A stretch of DNA of 31,180 nucleotides from a virus. Below, piece after piece: positions 8,084 to 15,519 of this stretch (positions are counted from its first letter, which is position 1; each line of letters starts with the position of its first letter). The stretch lies in IMG/VR virus record IMGVR_UViG_3300022540_000312, positions 1 to 31,180 of that record. The stretch is one strand, 5' to 3'. Both the position numbers and the translations under genes were made by a program. Below the pieces are notes generated by a model, which did not search any database, was not told the DNA's origin, and saw only the letters and a list, made by a program, of their open reading frames with translations.

Positions 8084-9910
8084 ATGACAATATCTGAAAT
8101 AATTAGATGGCCATCTGGTGATGCAATCAAATGGCCTTCTGGGGAGTCTGTCACCTGGCCTACAAGCGAAAAAAATAAACAAGGCCGTGAACCGTTTGAG
8201 ATTGTCGAGCTTGATCTGGATTTCTGCAATAACACTTTCAGTAATTCGCCTTGTACAGCGTCAGGCACGGCAGGTACGGAATGCTACAACACGCGAAACA
8301 CTTGCCAAGACCCCGATAACTATGATGCAGGCGTCAAAACATATCGTTTCTGTACTGCAGGCGGAAGATTGCCACTCGGTGAAGGCTTAATTCCGTGTCT
8401 GTTATCCGCCGGTATCACATCACCACAAATCAACCTCAGTCAATCGGTAGGCTTAAAGGGCTCAGTTAGAATTGAGTTACAGGATTTTACACACCATGAC
8501 CTGGGCGTTGATCCTTATGTCGCAACCAGGACTTACACGCCGGAAAATCAAGGTACATTCTTTGGTAAATTAAAGGCGCGGAATATTTATTATCAATCAC
8601 GCCCGGTCAGGGTGTATAAAGGTTATTTTACAGAACCGTTTGATATCAGTAATTTCGATAAATACGAATACTTTGTAGATCGTTTTGAAGGGTTATTAAA
8701 AGGCGGCAAGTTTAGAATCATCGCAAAAGACCCGTTAAAGCTCGCGGCTGACGATCGGTCAAAATGCCCGATTCCAACGTCGGGCACAGTGTTTGCAGAT
8801 TTCACAGCAGCGGCTACAACATTTGATTTATCACCGCCCGGCATTGGTGATGATGAATATCCAGCAGGTACTTTTAAAATCAGGGTGGGCGATGAAATAA
8901 TCACAGCTAACAGGGCAGCGGCAAGCGATACTTTAACCTCATTAGTACGCGGTGAGAATGGAACAGAAGCAGACGATCACGAAGCCAACGACAATGTGCA
9001 ACTTTGCAAAGAATGGATAGAGGAAAACGTCGTTGATGTAGTTGAGGACTTACTTAAAAACTTCACTGAGATACCGGATTCTTATATTGATTCAGCGCAA
9101 TGGACAACACAGAAAGACGGTTTTTTATCATCAAATATTATTAATGCAATAATTTCTGAACCGGAAGGCGTTGAAACCCTGCTCAATGAAATAATTGCGG
9201 TTAATTTAATCAATATATTCTGGAATGACCGGACCAGTTATATAATTTTAAACAGCCTTATTCCAGAGGATATAAATTCAACACCTGCGTCGATCACTGA
9301 AAACAAATCATTTATTCGTGATTCGGTCAGCATTAAAGAAGAGCCGAAACAACGTATTTCACAAGTCAGGATTTTATATGAGCCACGCGATGCAACTAAA
9401 TATGGTGAGCAAGGCGACTTTAAAGAGGCGTACATTGCAGCCGATTTAAACGCGGAGTCGCCCGATCAATACGGGGAGACTCGTATAAAAACAATTATGA
9501 CGCGGTGGCTGAGTGCTGCAAGGCGTGGAATTGCTATCCAGGCAGCAAGCCGTTTATTGAATTCATACCGCGACAACCCTATCCGGGCAGATTTTACACT
9601 CGACCCGAAAGATGCTGTGCATGAATTGGGTGCTAGCTTCAGGATTGATTCACGCCAACATCAGGACGTCGATGGCTCAAACGATACACAGCGAATGAAA
9701 GTGGTATCTATTACGCCACCTGCGAAAATTGGCGGCAATTATAAATACAGCGCCACATCAATCAAATTCAGTGGTCGCTATGGATTTATTGCACCCGCTG
9801 GAACGCCTATGTATAGTTCTGCCACTGACGCGCAAAAAGAAGCCTATGGATTCATATCACAGGCTGATGGCACCATGCTAGACGGCTCAGACGGTTATTT
9901 GATACTATAA
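8084..9910 (+). CDS. Tail tip / hub structural protein with Cys-rich N-terminus
   Basis: 608 aa. It begins with two near-copies of WPSG spaced by a few residues and a WPT. Residues about 45-80 carry a Cys-rich block (CNNTFSNSPCTA, ECYNTRNTCQD) that I recognise from conserved structural proteins of siphoviruses. The body (FFGKLKARNIYYQSRPVRVYKGYF, then FRIIAKDPLKLA) is typical of tail hub or baseplate proteins. The C-terminus has WPSG-like short repeats of another kind (QADGTMLDGSDGYLIL). It lies between tailspike and small tail genes, consistent with a tail-tip role. Confidence 0.65.
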   Translation: MTISEIIRWPSGDAIKWPSGESVTWPTSEKNKQGREPFEIVELDLDFCNNTFSNSPCTASGTAGTECYNTRNTCQDPDNYDAGVKTYRFCTAGGRLPLGEGLIPCLLSAGITSPQINLSQSVGLKGSVRIELQDFTHHDLGVDPYVATRTYTPENQGTFFGKLKARNIYYQSRPVRVYKGYFTEPFDISNFDKYEYFVDRFEGLLKGGKFRIIAKDPLKLAADDRSKCPIPTSGTVFADFTAAATTFDLSPPGIGDDEYPAGTFKIRVGDEIITANRAAASDTLTSLVRGENGTEADDHEANDNVQLCKEWIEENVVDVVEDLLKNFTEIPDSYIDSAQWTTQKDGFLSSNIINAIISEPEGVETLLNEIIAVNLINIFWNDRTSYIILNSLIPEDINSTPASITENKSFIRDSVSIKEEPKQRISQVRILYEPRDATKYGEQGDFKEAYIAADLNAESPDQYGETRIKTIMTRWLSAARRGIAIQAASRLLNSYRDNPIRADFTLDPKDAVHELGASFRIDSRQHQDVDGSNDTQRMKVVSITPPAKIGGNYKYSATSIKFSGRYGFIAPAGTPMYSSATDAQKEAYGFISQADGTMLDGSDGYLIL

Positions 9911-9915
9911 TCGCC

Positions 9916-10137
9916 ATGAGCGATGAAAACCAGAAAGAATCAACAGAAGATGTGCAAAACAATCTCTTTGTACATTGCCCCAAAGTGACCTTTAATCTCA
10001 CCCGCGCAATTCTTTGCAGTGATTGTGAGTATTTTAAATCAATGCTTCGTGTATCTGATGATAATCGTCAAGAAGTGGCACTTCGCGTTGTCTGCGCTCA
10101 CCCGATAACACGATCATTAACGGTGGTTAATTTATGA
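9916..10137 (+). CDS. Small four-Cys protein of the tail-tip operon
   Basis: 73 aa, with Cys arranged C-x13-C-x2-C-x22-C around FVHCPKVTFN, LCSDCEYF and VVCAHP. The spacing suggests a small zinc-binding module. Proteins with this C..CxxCxYF..C layout are often encoded beside tail-tip genes in phages. It starts 5 nt after the hub gene and overlaps the next gene by ATGA. Function unknown. Confidence 0.6.
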   Translation: MSDENQKESTEDVQNNLFVHCPKVTFNLTRAILCSDCEYFKSMLRVSDDNRQEVALRVVCAHPITRSLTVVNL

Positions 10138-10541
10138 CAGCTTGGGTGACAATTCCAGACGGTGACATTGACCCTGATAGTCCGCTTACGACGCCGTTAT
10201 TGACTGCGTTGCGTGATAATGTCGCCGCATCATTTGAGAAAGCATCCGGCGCGCCGGTATTGGTTGATGATTATGTTACTGCTGCAATGTTAAAAACTGA
10301 TTCTTTAACAAGATCATCATTAACGATTGCCGCATCAGCAGCAACAATTATTCCGGAGGGGCTTTATGTTTTTACTTTTATTGCTGCTTCCGTAGATTTG
10401 GAGGTAAGAGATTCCGGGGGAACATGGAGGGGCTCAACAACTAATGCCTTTGTTGGGGGCGCAATTATAAGTGATGGTGTTAATGTTAGATTCAATAACA
10501 CAAGTATCGTCTCTACAGCCTATTATATAAAAATGGGGTAA
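10134..10541 (+). CDS. Small tail-tip protein with W-x-T-I-P-D N-terminus
   Basis: 135 aa. The N-terminus MTAWVTIPDGDIDPDSPLTT followed by LLTALRDN is a recurrent signature of small phage tail or tail-fibre accessory proteins. The rest is beta-rich (ITIIPEGLYVFTF-like, GGTWRGSTTNAFVGG). It is translationally coupled to the upstream Cys protein through ATGA. A structural role is inferred from signature and location. Confidence 0.6.
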   Translation: MTAWVTIPDGDIDPDSPLTTPLLTALRDNVAASFEKASGAPVLVDDYVTAAMLKTDSLTRSSLTIAASAATIIPEGLYVFTFIAASVDLEVRDSGGTWRGSTTNAFVGGAIISDGVNVRFNNTSIVSTAYYIKMG

Positions 10542-10546
10542 TTAAA

Positions 10547-10816
10547 ATGAAAATATTATTCTTACTATTGTTTACGCCTTCATTATTAATGGCTGACTGC
10601 TATCGTGAATGTGAGGACTGGGATACATTCTGTAAATCACCAGAACAAATAGTAGCTACCAAGTGTCGTTTAGGGATTCCTGTTAAGCAGGAATATTGTC
10701 AGGTGCTCAATATTCCAAATCGTTACCTTATTCGTGGCAGCGGCTCTTTAGTTGAAGCATTACCCTGCACTGATGAAAAAGCCAAAGAAATAAAATTGCG
10801 CCATCGTAGGAAATAA
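10547..10816 (+). CDS. Small secreted Cys-rich protein
   Basis: 89 aa with a clear signal peptide (MKILFLLLFTPSLLMA; likely cleavage before DC). The mature part has six Cys (CYREC, FC, KC, YC, PC), so disulfides in the periplasm are likely. No lipobox is apparent because the residue before the first Cys is Asp. It lies between tail and lysis genes, 5 nt after the previous stop. It could be a periplasmic moron-type product, for instance superinfection exclusion, or a lysis modulator. No family is recognised. Confidence 0.65.
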   Translation: MKILFLLLFTPSLLMADCYRECEDWDTFCKSPEQIVATKCRLGIPVKQEYCQVLNIPNRYLIRGSGSLVEALPCTDEKAKEIKLRHRRK

Positions 10817-10904
10817 CTGCAAACACAGGCGCTAGAATAAAATCAATATATCAATTTAATTAGCCAGATAAGAATAGAGTAAATGCGTGTAGAAGGGCGT
10901 TGAG

Positions 10905-11345
10905 ATGACAAAACCAATAAATCATAAACTGTCTAAAAATTTCAAGCTGAAAGAGCTTGTACATCTTGATATTATCGAGCGCGTTGGAATCAGGGCGGCA
11001 GATTTCTTGCACCCATGTTTAGTTCCAACATTACAAGTTCTTAGGGATAAATTCGGACCTGCTGTTGTGAACGGGGTATTTAATAATAGAACGTATACAA
11101 ACAGCGGATTAAGATTGCCGAATAGCTCAATAGGCGCACCATTATCAACGCACAGATTTGGTAATGGTGCAGATGTGAAATTTAAAAAGAATACTCCTCT
11201 TGCCGTGCAAAATTACATACTTAATAATCAGGATATTTTTCCGCATATTACCCGCCTAGAAAATGCAATGCTGACAAAAACATGGTTGCACTTGGAGGTA
11301 GGGGATAGAAAGGATGGCGAAACCATAACTGTTTTTAACCCTTAA
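10905..11345 (+). CDS. Endolysin, peptidase M15-like (zinc D-Ala/L-Ala endopeptidase fold)
   Basis: 146 aa, single domain. The metal-binding pattern of M15 enzymes is visible: STHRFGNGADVKF gives His83 and Asp90, and TWLHLEV gives His129. SGLR precedes the first motif as in the family. The N-terminal FKLKELVH segment is also common in M15_3 phage endolysins. It would cleave the peptide cross-links of peptidoglycan. It opens the lysis cassette; an 88-nt spacer precedes it. No signal peptide, so release depends on the holin. Confidence 0.8.
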   Translation: MTKPINHKLSKNFKLKELVHLDIIERVGIRAADFLHPCLVPTLQVLRDKFGPAVVNGVFNNRTYTNSGLRLPNSSIGAPLSTHRFGNGADVKFKKNTPLAVQNYILNNQDIFPHITRLENAMLTKTWLHLEVGDRKDGETITVFNP

Positions 11346-11359
11346 AAAAGATATTAGCA

Positions 11360-11620
11360 ATGCCGTGGAAAGAAAATCATACAATAATAGAGCACGCTCA
11401 ACAGCTCTGGCCTTATATCTCAGGACTATTCCTAATGCTAACAGCAGGAATTAAACTGTGGCGGTATGATCGCAATCAGACTAGAAGGCTGATAAATGAC
11501 AATCATACTGTAATGGTAAAGGAAATACGCGATTTGAGGGAGCACACTGAGCAACAGAACACAGATTTAGTGAAGTCGCTTACAGATCAAATGATAGCTT
11601 TGTTTAACGGGAAATCATGA
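11360..11620 (+). CDS. Small one-TM lysis-cassette protein
   Basis: 86 aa: a short N-terminus, one membrane segment near residues 16-32 (LWPYISGLFLMLTAGIKLW), then a charged coiled-coil-like C-terminus (VKEIRDLREHTEQQN). Its place after the endolysin suggests a holin accessory, antiholin or spanin part. Stop overlaps the next start by ATGA. Confidence 0.6.
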   Translation: MPWKENHTIIEHAQQLWPYISGLFLMLTAGIKLWRYDRNQTRRLINDNHTVMVKEIRDLREHTEQQNTDLVKSLTDQMIALFNGKS

Positions 11621-11892
11621 ACATTAAAGATATAAATGTCCCTTTGGTAATGGTTGCAGCAATTGTCATGTTCATCATATCTGGTGTATTTACTATTGAA
11701 TATCGGTATGCAAAAGCAGAAGATATGCAACAATTTCAATATAATGAAGCTGTACAGTCAAAAATGCTGTGGGTTGAATTGTTAGAAATAAAGCTGGAAA
11801 AAGCGGAAACAACAGAAGAAAGAGAGCGCATTAAAAGACAGATTCGACGCACAGAAGAATCATTACTTATTAACCTGGAGAAAATGAAATGA
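11617..11892 (+). CDS. Small one-TM coiled-coil protein (candidate i-spanin)
   Basis: 91 aa. One N-terminal membrane segment (LVMVAAIVMFIISGVFTI) is followed by a long charged helix (LEIKLEKAETTEERERIKRQIR). This is the topology of Rz-type inner-membrane spanin subunits, with a TM anchor and a periplasmic coiled coil. Overlaps upstream and downstream genes by ATGA. Assignment rests on topology and place only; no Rz1-like lipoprotein was found. Confidence 0.5.
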   Translation: MNIKDINVPLVMVAAIVMFIISGVFTIEYRYAKAEDMQQFQYNEAVQSKMLWVELLEIKLEKAETTEERERIKRQIRRTEESLLINLEKMK

Positions 11893-12317
11893 AAATGCCT
11901 AATTTAAATGAATGTGTTGAGTGCGTAGCGGTTGGCTTTGTCTCGCTGATTTTGCTTATTTCTGTAGCGTTATATTCGTATAACGCTTTTGCTGCTGGTA
12001 AGGGTGATCCGCACCATCAAATTCCAGAACCTGTGATTAATATCATTGAGATAAACAATTACGCTCAGATTGTTGACTACGACCGCCTGGACAGCTTGGG
12101 AAACGCCTTAAATTCCATGAGCGCATTATCATCTATACCGTCTTTAAACCGGAGCATGGGTGGTACTACAGGCGTAGGCGTGGGCTTTGGCGGATATGAC
12201 GGGCAAGGCGCAGCAATAGTGCTTGAGCATTATGTCGGAAATATGTCATATCGTGCAGGGGTGGGGCATTCTGGTGGCGAGGAAATTGTCAACTTTGGTG
12301 TGATGGGGAGTTGGTGA
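11889..12317 (+). CDS. Protein with N-terminal TM/signal and YadA-like outer-membrane anchor
   Basis: 142 aa. Residues about 13-35 are hydrophobic (VGFVSLILLISVALYSYNAF) and may be a signal anchor or cleaved signal. The C-terminal about 65 residues (ALSSIPSLNRS, then TGVGVGFGGYDGQGAAIV, LEHYVGNMSYRAGVG, ending GVMGSW) match the pattern of YadA-type trimeric autotransporter anchors: a short helix, then four amphipathic strands with a terminal aromatic residue. Such a domain forms a 12-strand outer-membrane barrel as a trimer. Inside a lysis cassette it may link or disrupt the outer membrane, in place of an o-spanin. The domain call is from sequence pattern; the role is inferred. Confidence 0.62.
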   Translation: MKMPNLNECVECVAVGFVSLILLISVALYSYNAFAAGKGDPHHQIPEPVINIIEINNYAQIVDYDRLDSLGNALNSMSALSSIPSLNRSMGGTTGVGVGFGGYDGQGAAIVLEHYVGNMSYRAGVGHSGGEEIVNFGVMGSW

Positions 12318-12775
12318 TGAGCTTTGACCCACTATCAGCAGCCTTAGAGTTAGGCAAATCTGCCGTCGAGCGTATCTGGCCAGACCCTATCAGGCAGGCA
12401 GAGGAAATGCGCAAGCTGGAAGAGCTGCACCAGAAAGGTGATGCTGCACAGTTAAACGCACATGTTCAGTTAATGCTTGCGCAGCTTGATGTAAACAAAG
12501 CAGAAGCGCAGCATAAATCAATATTCGTAGCCGGGTGGCGTCCATTCATCGGTTGGGTTGGTGGCTTTGCTTTAGCTTGGCAGTTCGTTATATATCCTAT
12601 GTTAATGTGGTTATGGATGATTGCGGCGGCAATGGGTAAGATTCCGGATAGTGTTGAACCTCCGCCAATACTTGAAACAGGCGCGTTATTCGCTATGATT
12701 ACCGGGATGCTTGGTATTGGAACAATGCGAACTATTGATAAAAAGAATGGTACTCAGACTAATTCAATAAGATAA
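12317..12775 (+). CDS. Holin of the 3TM family
   Basis: I start it at ATG 12317 (MSFDPLSAAL, 152 aa), which overlaps the previous stop (TGATG) and has GGGGAG 6 nt upstream; TTG and GTG codons just before are less likely. The centre AGWRPFIGWVGGFALAWQFV, followed by a second TM (MLMWLWMIAAAMG) and a third near FAMITGMLGIGTM, is the signature of the 3TM phage holin family. It makes the membrane lesion that releases the endolysin. The stop codon TAA is the first part of an attC-like element. Confidence 0.82.
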   Translation: MSFDPLSAALELGKSAVERIWPDPIRQAEEMRKLEELHQKGDAAQLNAHVQLMLAQLDVNKAEAQHKSIFVAGWRPFIGWVGGFALAWQFVIYPMLMWLWMIAAAMGKIPDSVEPPPILETGALFAMITGMLGIGTMRTIDKKNGTQTNSIR

Positions 12776-12851
12776 CCAATATCATCAGCAGGAAAAGCTA
12801 ATCTTTCTGCCTATTCTAATATTCCACATTCTGTGTTATACATTGTTAGGT
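12773..12851 (+). repeat. attC-like element at the holin / leftward operon junction (weak)
   Basis: TAACCAAT (12773-12780) pairs with ATTGTTA (12842-12848) leaving one C unpaired, and the right end GTTAGGT (12845-12851) fits the integron core GTTRRRY perfectly. The holin stop TAA lies in the left box and the stop of the leftward 28-aa gene (TTA, 12846-12848) lies in the right box. The inner stem is poor; GCAG...CTGC (12787-12810) forms a small hairpin. The same polarity is seen in the 23.5-26.0 kb array. Confidence 0.4.
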
Positions 12852-12932
12852 ATTAATATTTATACTAGATGCAATAATGGATAAAGCATCTGCCAATTTT
12901 CTTATCTCATTAACTTGTATTACTTTACTCAT
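12846..12932 (-). CDS. 28-aa peptide at the end of the leftward operon
   Basis: MSKVIQVNEIRKLADALSII... with a Ser/Ile/Asn end; GGAG lies 7 nt before the ATG. The peptide is amphipathic-helix-like. It is the last ORF of the leftward set and its stop codon lies in the GTTAGGT box of the adjacent attC-like element, as for the genes in the cassette array. It could be a chance ORF. Confidence 0.4.
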   Translation of the reverse strand: MSKVIQVNEIRKLADALSIIASSININT

Positions 12933-12997
12933 AATCATTCTCCAATAAAAAGTCTTTAATATGGCAATATCCCGCCTAAAGGCTATCCATGCAGTTG

Positions 12998-13336
12998 TTA
13001 AAGATACTCAAACTCAATTCGATTCACGGGTTTATAGCGCCAACATTTATAATGCTCGCATAACATATCAACAAACTCTGTAGCTGACATGTCCGGGAAA
13101 CCTTCAAGTTTGCAGTCATTATCATTCATATCTGCCAATCTCTCTTTTGAGACTGATACAATTTTAATTAAGCCGAGCTTTTTTATTTTCTCGCCTTTCT
13201 GTAATCCCATTGCTTTCTCAACACCGCAAACAACATCCCCTGGTTTCAAAAACCACCATCCAAAACGTCGCGTCACTGTCTTGGTTCTGTTTTTAAATTG
13301 CTCTGTAGTCAGCGCAAAACTCATATTTCGTGCCAT
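12998..13336 (-). CDS. ASCH/PUA-like domain protein
   Basis: 112 aa. MARNMSFALTTEQFKNRTKT then VTRRFGWWFLKPGDVV, then AMGLQKGEKIKKLG and EGFPDMSATEFVDMLCEH, ending RIEFEYL. This is a very common phage protein with an ASCH-type (PUA-like) fold, thought to bind RNA or modified bases. Start overlaps the upstream stop by one base. It is followed by a 65-bp spacer containing a small hairpin (GCC TAAA GGC). Confidence 0.7.
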   Translation of the reverse strand: MARNMSFALTTEQFKNRTKTVTRRFGWWFLKPGDVVCGVEKAMGLQKGEKIKKLGLIKIVSVSKERLADMNDNDCKLEGFPDMSATEFVDMLCEHYKCWRYKPVNRIEFEYL

Positions 13337-13668
13337 TACTTCTCTCCGCCAGAATAATGCTCTCTAGCACAGTAAATACAAAAGCCGTTGCGGAATGCAT
13401 CTTCCTTTTCGCATATTTTGCATATGTGGCCTGGTGATGATGTTCTACGAATAGCTGAAATAACATCAGATACCTGAAGCATTCCGCCAGAACCTCCATC
13501 ATATGTTTCACTCAATACTTCTGCTATTACTTCATTAAGCACCATTGATATAATTTCATCAACATCCTTAATGGCTAATACTAGCTCAACCTGATGTTCT
13601 GTTAAATATTCTTTTGGAGTAGAAACGCTTACGCGTTTATTTGCTATATTCTCTCTTAAATCACTCAT
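13336..13668 (-). CDS. Hypothetical protein with C-terminal zinc finger
   Basis: 110 aa. N-terminal two thirds is helical and acidic (VELVLAIKDVDEIISMVLNE). Near the C-terminus CKICEKEDAFRNGFCIYC makes a CxxC-x10-CxxC zinc knuckle. Coupled to the ASCH gene. The zinc motif suggests nucleic-acid or protein binding; function unknown. Confidence 0.6.
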   Translation of the reverse strand: MSDLRENIANKRVSVSTPKEYLTEHQVELVLAIKDVDEIISMVLNEVIAEVLSETYDGGSGGMLQVSDVISAIRRTSSPGHICKICEKEDAFRNGFCIYCAREHYSGGEK

Positions 13669-13705
13669 CTTTATTCCTTCTCATAAATAGCTTCAAGGTA
13701 GACTA

Positions 13706-14203
13706 TCATCTGTAATTCTCTTTAATCATTTTCGTTGTGTTCTCTGAGCGAGTCATAAAACAACAGTTATCAGGTTCGTAGTTGCCACCACTATCAATTC
13801 TGTCAATCGTTAGTCCTTCTTTGAATCCATTACTCATACCCCATTCAACAAACGCTTCGACAGACCCCATCCATTCATCACATATTTCTACGCCCTTTGC
13901 GCCATACCAGCGATAGTTTTTATTCGATGAGTCATAACAACGCTTTATCATGTCGATTAGCGTTCTGTATAGCGGATGATCTGCCAACCCATGCTTATAG
14001 AACATTAACGCATGAACATCTCTACTCAGGCACCCACATGATCTTGTATGACCAGACGTTAGATGCCCATGAATAACCGTACATTTATTCCCGCATGAGC
14101 ATTGACACTCCCATATCGTTTTACCGTGTTCATTCTTTGCGTATCTCGCAATAACGGTTAATCGGTCAAACACTTCGCCAATAAGATTAAGCCTCTTTTT
14201 CAT
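13706..14203 (-). CDS. HNH-type homing-endonuclease-like protein with zinc-ribbon N-terminus
   Basis: 165 aa. Residues about 33-58 have CQCSCGNKC ... HTRSCGC, a zinc-binding region that often precedes DNA recognition in this family. The C-terminal half has YRWYGAKGVEICDEW, EAFVEWGMSNGF, LTIDRIDSGGNYEPDNCCFM, the well-known HNH-related core of freestanding phage homing nucleases. Asp and Asn of DRID...N are present, so it may be active. It overlaps the next gene by 17 nt. Such genes are mobile and need not serve the phage. Confidence 0.72.
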   Translation of the reverse strand: MKKRLNLIGEVFDRLTVIARYAKNEHGKTIWECQCSCGNKCTVIHGHLTSGHTRSCGCLSRDVHALMFYKHGLADHPLYRTLIDMIKRCYDSSNKNYRWYGAKGVEICDEWMGSVEAFVEWGMSNGFKEGLTIDRIDSGGNYEPDNCCFMTRSENTTKMIKENYR

Positions 14204-14408
14204 AAATCCACTTTAATTCATTAATGGCTTTTTCTGTATCACCGGCAATAATATCTATGCCGAATTTCTTGCATACGATAACTAAGCATCGAGGGTCCTG
14301 GATTGTCCATTGCTCACCTCCTATTGATCGTCTATCTTCTGGAGCCCAATAAGTTTCAGTTATGTAAATTTTACATTTTTCAGCAAACCATTCATTAATC
14401 TCTTTCAT
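14187..14408 (-). CDS. Small hypothetical protein
   Basis: I choose ATG 14408 (MKEINEWFAEKC, 73 aa) because longer upstream starts run deep into the preceding gene; AGAG lies upstream and the overlap becomes 14 nt. The product is acidic with Trp-rich segments (TYWAPEDRRS, INELKWIYEKEA). No family recognised. Confidence 0.5.
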   Translation of the reverse strand: MKEINEWFAEKCKIYITETYWAPEDRRSIGGEQWTIQDPRCLVIVCKKFGIDIIAGDTEKAINELKWIYEKEA

Positions 14409-14778
14409 CTTTATTCTCTGGTGATGATGGTGGGAGTGGATGCCAATGGGTAAAAGCTTTAAAATCAATGCCCCGTTCTCCATATACACACCAATGCTTA
14501 CCTCCAAACTCATGTAGATAACCACACGTATTTACATATTCATTATCTACTTTAGTTGCGCCATTATTTGCATGGCGATTAAAATCTATTAAAGCTACCA
14601 TTTGCCCTAAGACAGGCGGAGTATTAAGACTATTCCATTCCTGCTCAAAGTGTAATTTGCAGAGGGAGATTATTTCCGGCAAGTCTGATACAAGTATCGC
14701 TCTTTTATTGCCACAAATACCACCTAAGTCAAAATCATATTTCTTTGTAATATCTTTTATCAGTTCTTCATCTGTCAT
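14395..14778 (-). CDS. DUF551-like small phage protein
   Basis: 127 aa. The N-terminus (MTDEELIKDITKKYDF) is variable; the middle GQMVALIDFNRHANNG and the end FKAFTHWHPLPPSSP carry the H-W-x-P-L-P signature typical of DUF551-type phage accessory proteins. Start overlaps the upstream stop (ATGA-type). Function unknown. Confidence 0.55.
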   Translation of the reverse strand: MTDEELIKDITKKYDFDLGGICGNKRAILVSDLPEIISLCKLHFEQEWNSLNTPPVLGQMVALIDFNRHANNGATKVDNEYVNTCGYLHEFGGKHWCVYGERGIDFKAFTHWHPLPPSSPENKDERD

Positions 14779-15017
14779 TTGATTAAACCTCGCTTTACAG
14801 CATCAATTATCTCTTTGTGGGCATCGCCTTTGTAGATATAATTATGTATTGCGTCAAGTTGTTGCCTGCTTTCTAGTGTGTTGGAAAAAGGATTAACACG
14901 AGCATGCTCTTTATCATAGTCAAACCTGAGCCAGTAAAATTCAAATTTATAAAATGATACTGCATAACCTGACTCAACAAGTATCCCAGCACATTTCTGT
15001 AGTTCTTTTTCTGTCAT
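14775..15017 (-). CDS. Small hypothetical phage protein
   Basis: 80 aa, acidic/aromatic (VSFYKFEFYWLRFDYDKEH) with ESRQQLDAIHNYIYKG, a short pattern seen in many small phage early proteins. Overlaps both neighbours by a few bases, so it is translationally coupled. No function assigned. Confidence 0.55.
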   Translation of the reverse strand: MTEKELQKCAGILVESGYAVSFYKFEFYWLRFDYDKEHARVNPFSNTLESRQQLDAIHNYIYKGDAHKEIIDAVKRGLIK

Positions 15018-15337
15018 TATTCTTTATCCATAGTTGAAATGATGAAGTCTTTAGTTGCTTTGTCGATTCCGTAACAATAGATTTGCCAGTTAAAACTTTG
15101 GTGATTTCCGCCATATAGCTTATCCGTAAACAGCTTATCAAATACAGGCATACGCTGATTAAGATCGTCGTAGGGTCTATACCAAAATCCAATCTTGCTA
15201 AAAAATCTCTCAAAGTCAGTATCATCTTTTGCTTCCTTTGTACAAAATAACGATGATTCACTATTACTTTCTTTTGCTGACGGTTTAATGCTGTAACCTA
15301 TAACCTCAGCACAATATTTGTTGAATTTATCTTTCAT
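15017..15337 (-). CDS. Hypothetical protein, possible phage ABA-sandwich-like domain
   Basis: 106 aa. The N-terminal KFNKYCAEVIGYSI and the central YDDLNQRMPVFDKL are reminiscent of the small ABA-sandwich proteins of phage early operons; the C-terminal KATKDFIISTMDKE is helical. Overlaps the next gene by one base. The family hint is weak. Confidence 0.5.
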   Translation of the reverse strand: MKDKFNKYCAEVIGYSIKPSAKESNSESSLFCTKEAKDDTDFERFFSKIGFWYRPYDDLNQRMPVFDKLFTDKLYGGNHQSFNWQIYCYGIDKATKDFIISTMDKE

Positions 15338-15351
15338 TTTATTAGTCCTAA

Positions 15352-15519
15352 TTATTTACTCGTCAAATGCCAAAATCCACAATATCCGCATTTATAAGCA
15401 TTTTTTACTTTGCATTTTGTAAACCCTTTCCGCTTTCCGCTCATATTTATTAATTGCTGCATTTTGTTTTCAGCCGTTTTCTTTGAGAAATATTTTATTT
15501 TTGTGCAGGGTTTTATCAC
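15352..15519 (-). CDS. 55-aa zinc-ribbon protein, GTG start
   Basis: The GTG at 15519 overlaps the stop of the nuclease gene (GTGA), which supports coupled translation and decides the start. Sequence features: IKPCTKIKYFSKKTAE, then KCKVKNAYKCGYCGFWHLTSK at the C-terminus split over two parts (KGFTKCKVKNAYK; CGYCGFWHLTSK). The C...CxxC-FWHLTS end is a well-known tiny zinc-ribbon pattern of phages. Role unknown; likely nucleic-acid binding. Confidence 0.65.
   Translation of the reverse strand: MIKPCTKIKYFSKKTAENKMQQLINMSGKRKGFTKCKVKNAYKCGYCGFWHLTSK

Noticed and set aside
12822-12837. 16-bp string shared in inverted form with about 23,560, considered as phage att sites or long terminal repeats
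   Set aside because: It is short, AT-rich and lies inside attC-like elements at both places; no integrase is visible. It is treated as part of those elements.
12933-13003. Further attC-like site between the 28-aa gene and the ASCH gene
   Set aside because: ATGG...CCAT and GCC/GGC can pair with bulges and GTTAAAG is near the core, but there is no left TAAC box and the last core base does not fit; too weak.
14187-14525. 112-aa version of the small ORF with an upstream start
   Set aside because: The extra 39 residues (with a His run) overlap the preceding coding sequence and have no ribosome site; ATG 14408 is better.
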